Below are positions 5,071 to 5,265 of a DNA stretch of 5,265 bases, piece by piece. The DNA lies in NCBI GenBank assembly GCA_030523385.1, contig JAUNIV010000202.1, positions 1-5,265 on the forward strand. Reading direction: 5' to 3'. Every line of letters starts with the position of its first letter. Position 1 is the first letter of the stretch. Both the position numbers and the translations under genes were made by a program. A model generated the notes under the pieces. It had not been told where the DNA came from and made no database searches. It saw nothing but the letters and a program-made list of their open reading frames with translations. Source of the stretch: Bacteroidales bacterium (lineage in GTDB: Bacteria > Bacteroidota > Bacteroidia > Bacteroidales > Bacteroidaceae).

Positions 5071-5265
5071 CTACAAAAACATCGTCATATAAACCGGAAT
5101 ATAGTCAATACCATTCTCGCGCTTAAAATCCTTCGTATATATCAGATACTTATTCAATATGCGATCAGAGAATTTGTCGCAAAATTCATCTAACGACTTG
5201 TGGGATTTGTAGCCCGAAGACTTCACTTCAATCGGAGAAATCTTATGTTTATCGGCAATAATAAA
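5071..5265 (-). CDS. C-terminal fragment of a DUF4143-type AAA ATPase, N-terminal part beyond the window
   Basis: Sixty-four codons and a TAG stop are visible on the minus strand, open to the right edge. The segment KISPIEVKSSGYKSHKSLDEF is typical of the C-terminal DUF4143 domain of AAA_14 ATPases, where the IEVKS strand resembles the core of PD-(D/E)XK nuclease folds. The ending IDYIPVYMTMFL is also typical. Whole members are about 400-450 residues, with an N-terminal Walker-type ATPase, which must lie outside the window. These genes are abundant and often strain-variable in Bacteroides; their function is poorly known. The gene converges on the exporter operon, with 10 bp between this stop and that operon's T tract. 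AT content is higher than in the exporter genes. The family call rests on a short segment. Confidence 0.75.
   Translation of the reverse strand, partial: FIIADKHKISPIEVKSSGYKSHKSLDEFCDKFSDRILNKYLIYTKDFKRENGIDYIPVYMTMFL

Overview
The window looks like chromosomal DNA from a Bacteroidales bacterium (Bacteroides, Phocaeicola or a close relative). Three candidate promoters carry the Bacteroidetes -7 element TAnnTTTG. Most genes lack a Shine-Dalgarno sequence and have A/T-rich start regions, and the proteins read as Bacteroides-like. No rRNA, tRNA, CRISPR array or transposase was seen. There are seven protein genes, two of them cut by the window edges, plus several regulatory elements.

Left part, minus strand (1-2312). 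An AT-rich NYN-domain (LabA/DUF88-type PIN-like nuclease) gene runs off the left edge. It has its own promoter (731-761) and a leader of about 100 nt that can fold into a 75-nt hairpin followed by a T tract. Upstream of it lies a probable two-gene operon: a secreted DUF3108-like (TapB-type) protein (2312-1596), then a PHP-fold CpsB/YwqE-type protein-tyrosine phosphatase (1561-839).

Middle (2313-2618). This is a 306-bp divergent control region. It holds one minus-strand promoter, two plus-strand promoter-like elements, a nested palindrome followed by seven T's, and a strong ribosome binding site.

Right part, plus strand (2619-5060). Four genes are tightly packed: a 60-aa acidic single-pass membrane protein of unknown function, the two halves of a split ThrE/YjjPB-type exporter (276 and 162 aa), and a LysR-type regulator. 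A strong intrinsic terminator whose stem contains the regulator's stop codon ends the unit. The likely reading is a small-molecule export module for a carboxylate or hydroxy amino acid, with its own regulator and perhaps a small membrane accessory subunit. A perfect 7-bp dyad sits about 63 bp upstream of the inferred transcription start, where LysR proteins usually bind. The same 15-mer recurs inside the second exporter gene.

Right edge (5071-5265, minus strand). This is the C-terminal end of an AAA-type ATPase of the DUF4143 family, an accessory gene that converges on the exporter operon.

The points most worth a second look are the NYN leader hairpin, the nested palindrome/T-tract element before the exporter operon, and the small membrane protein overlapping the exporter gene.
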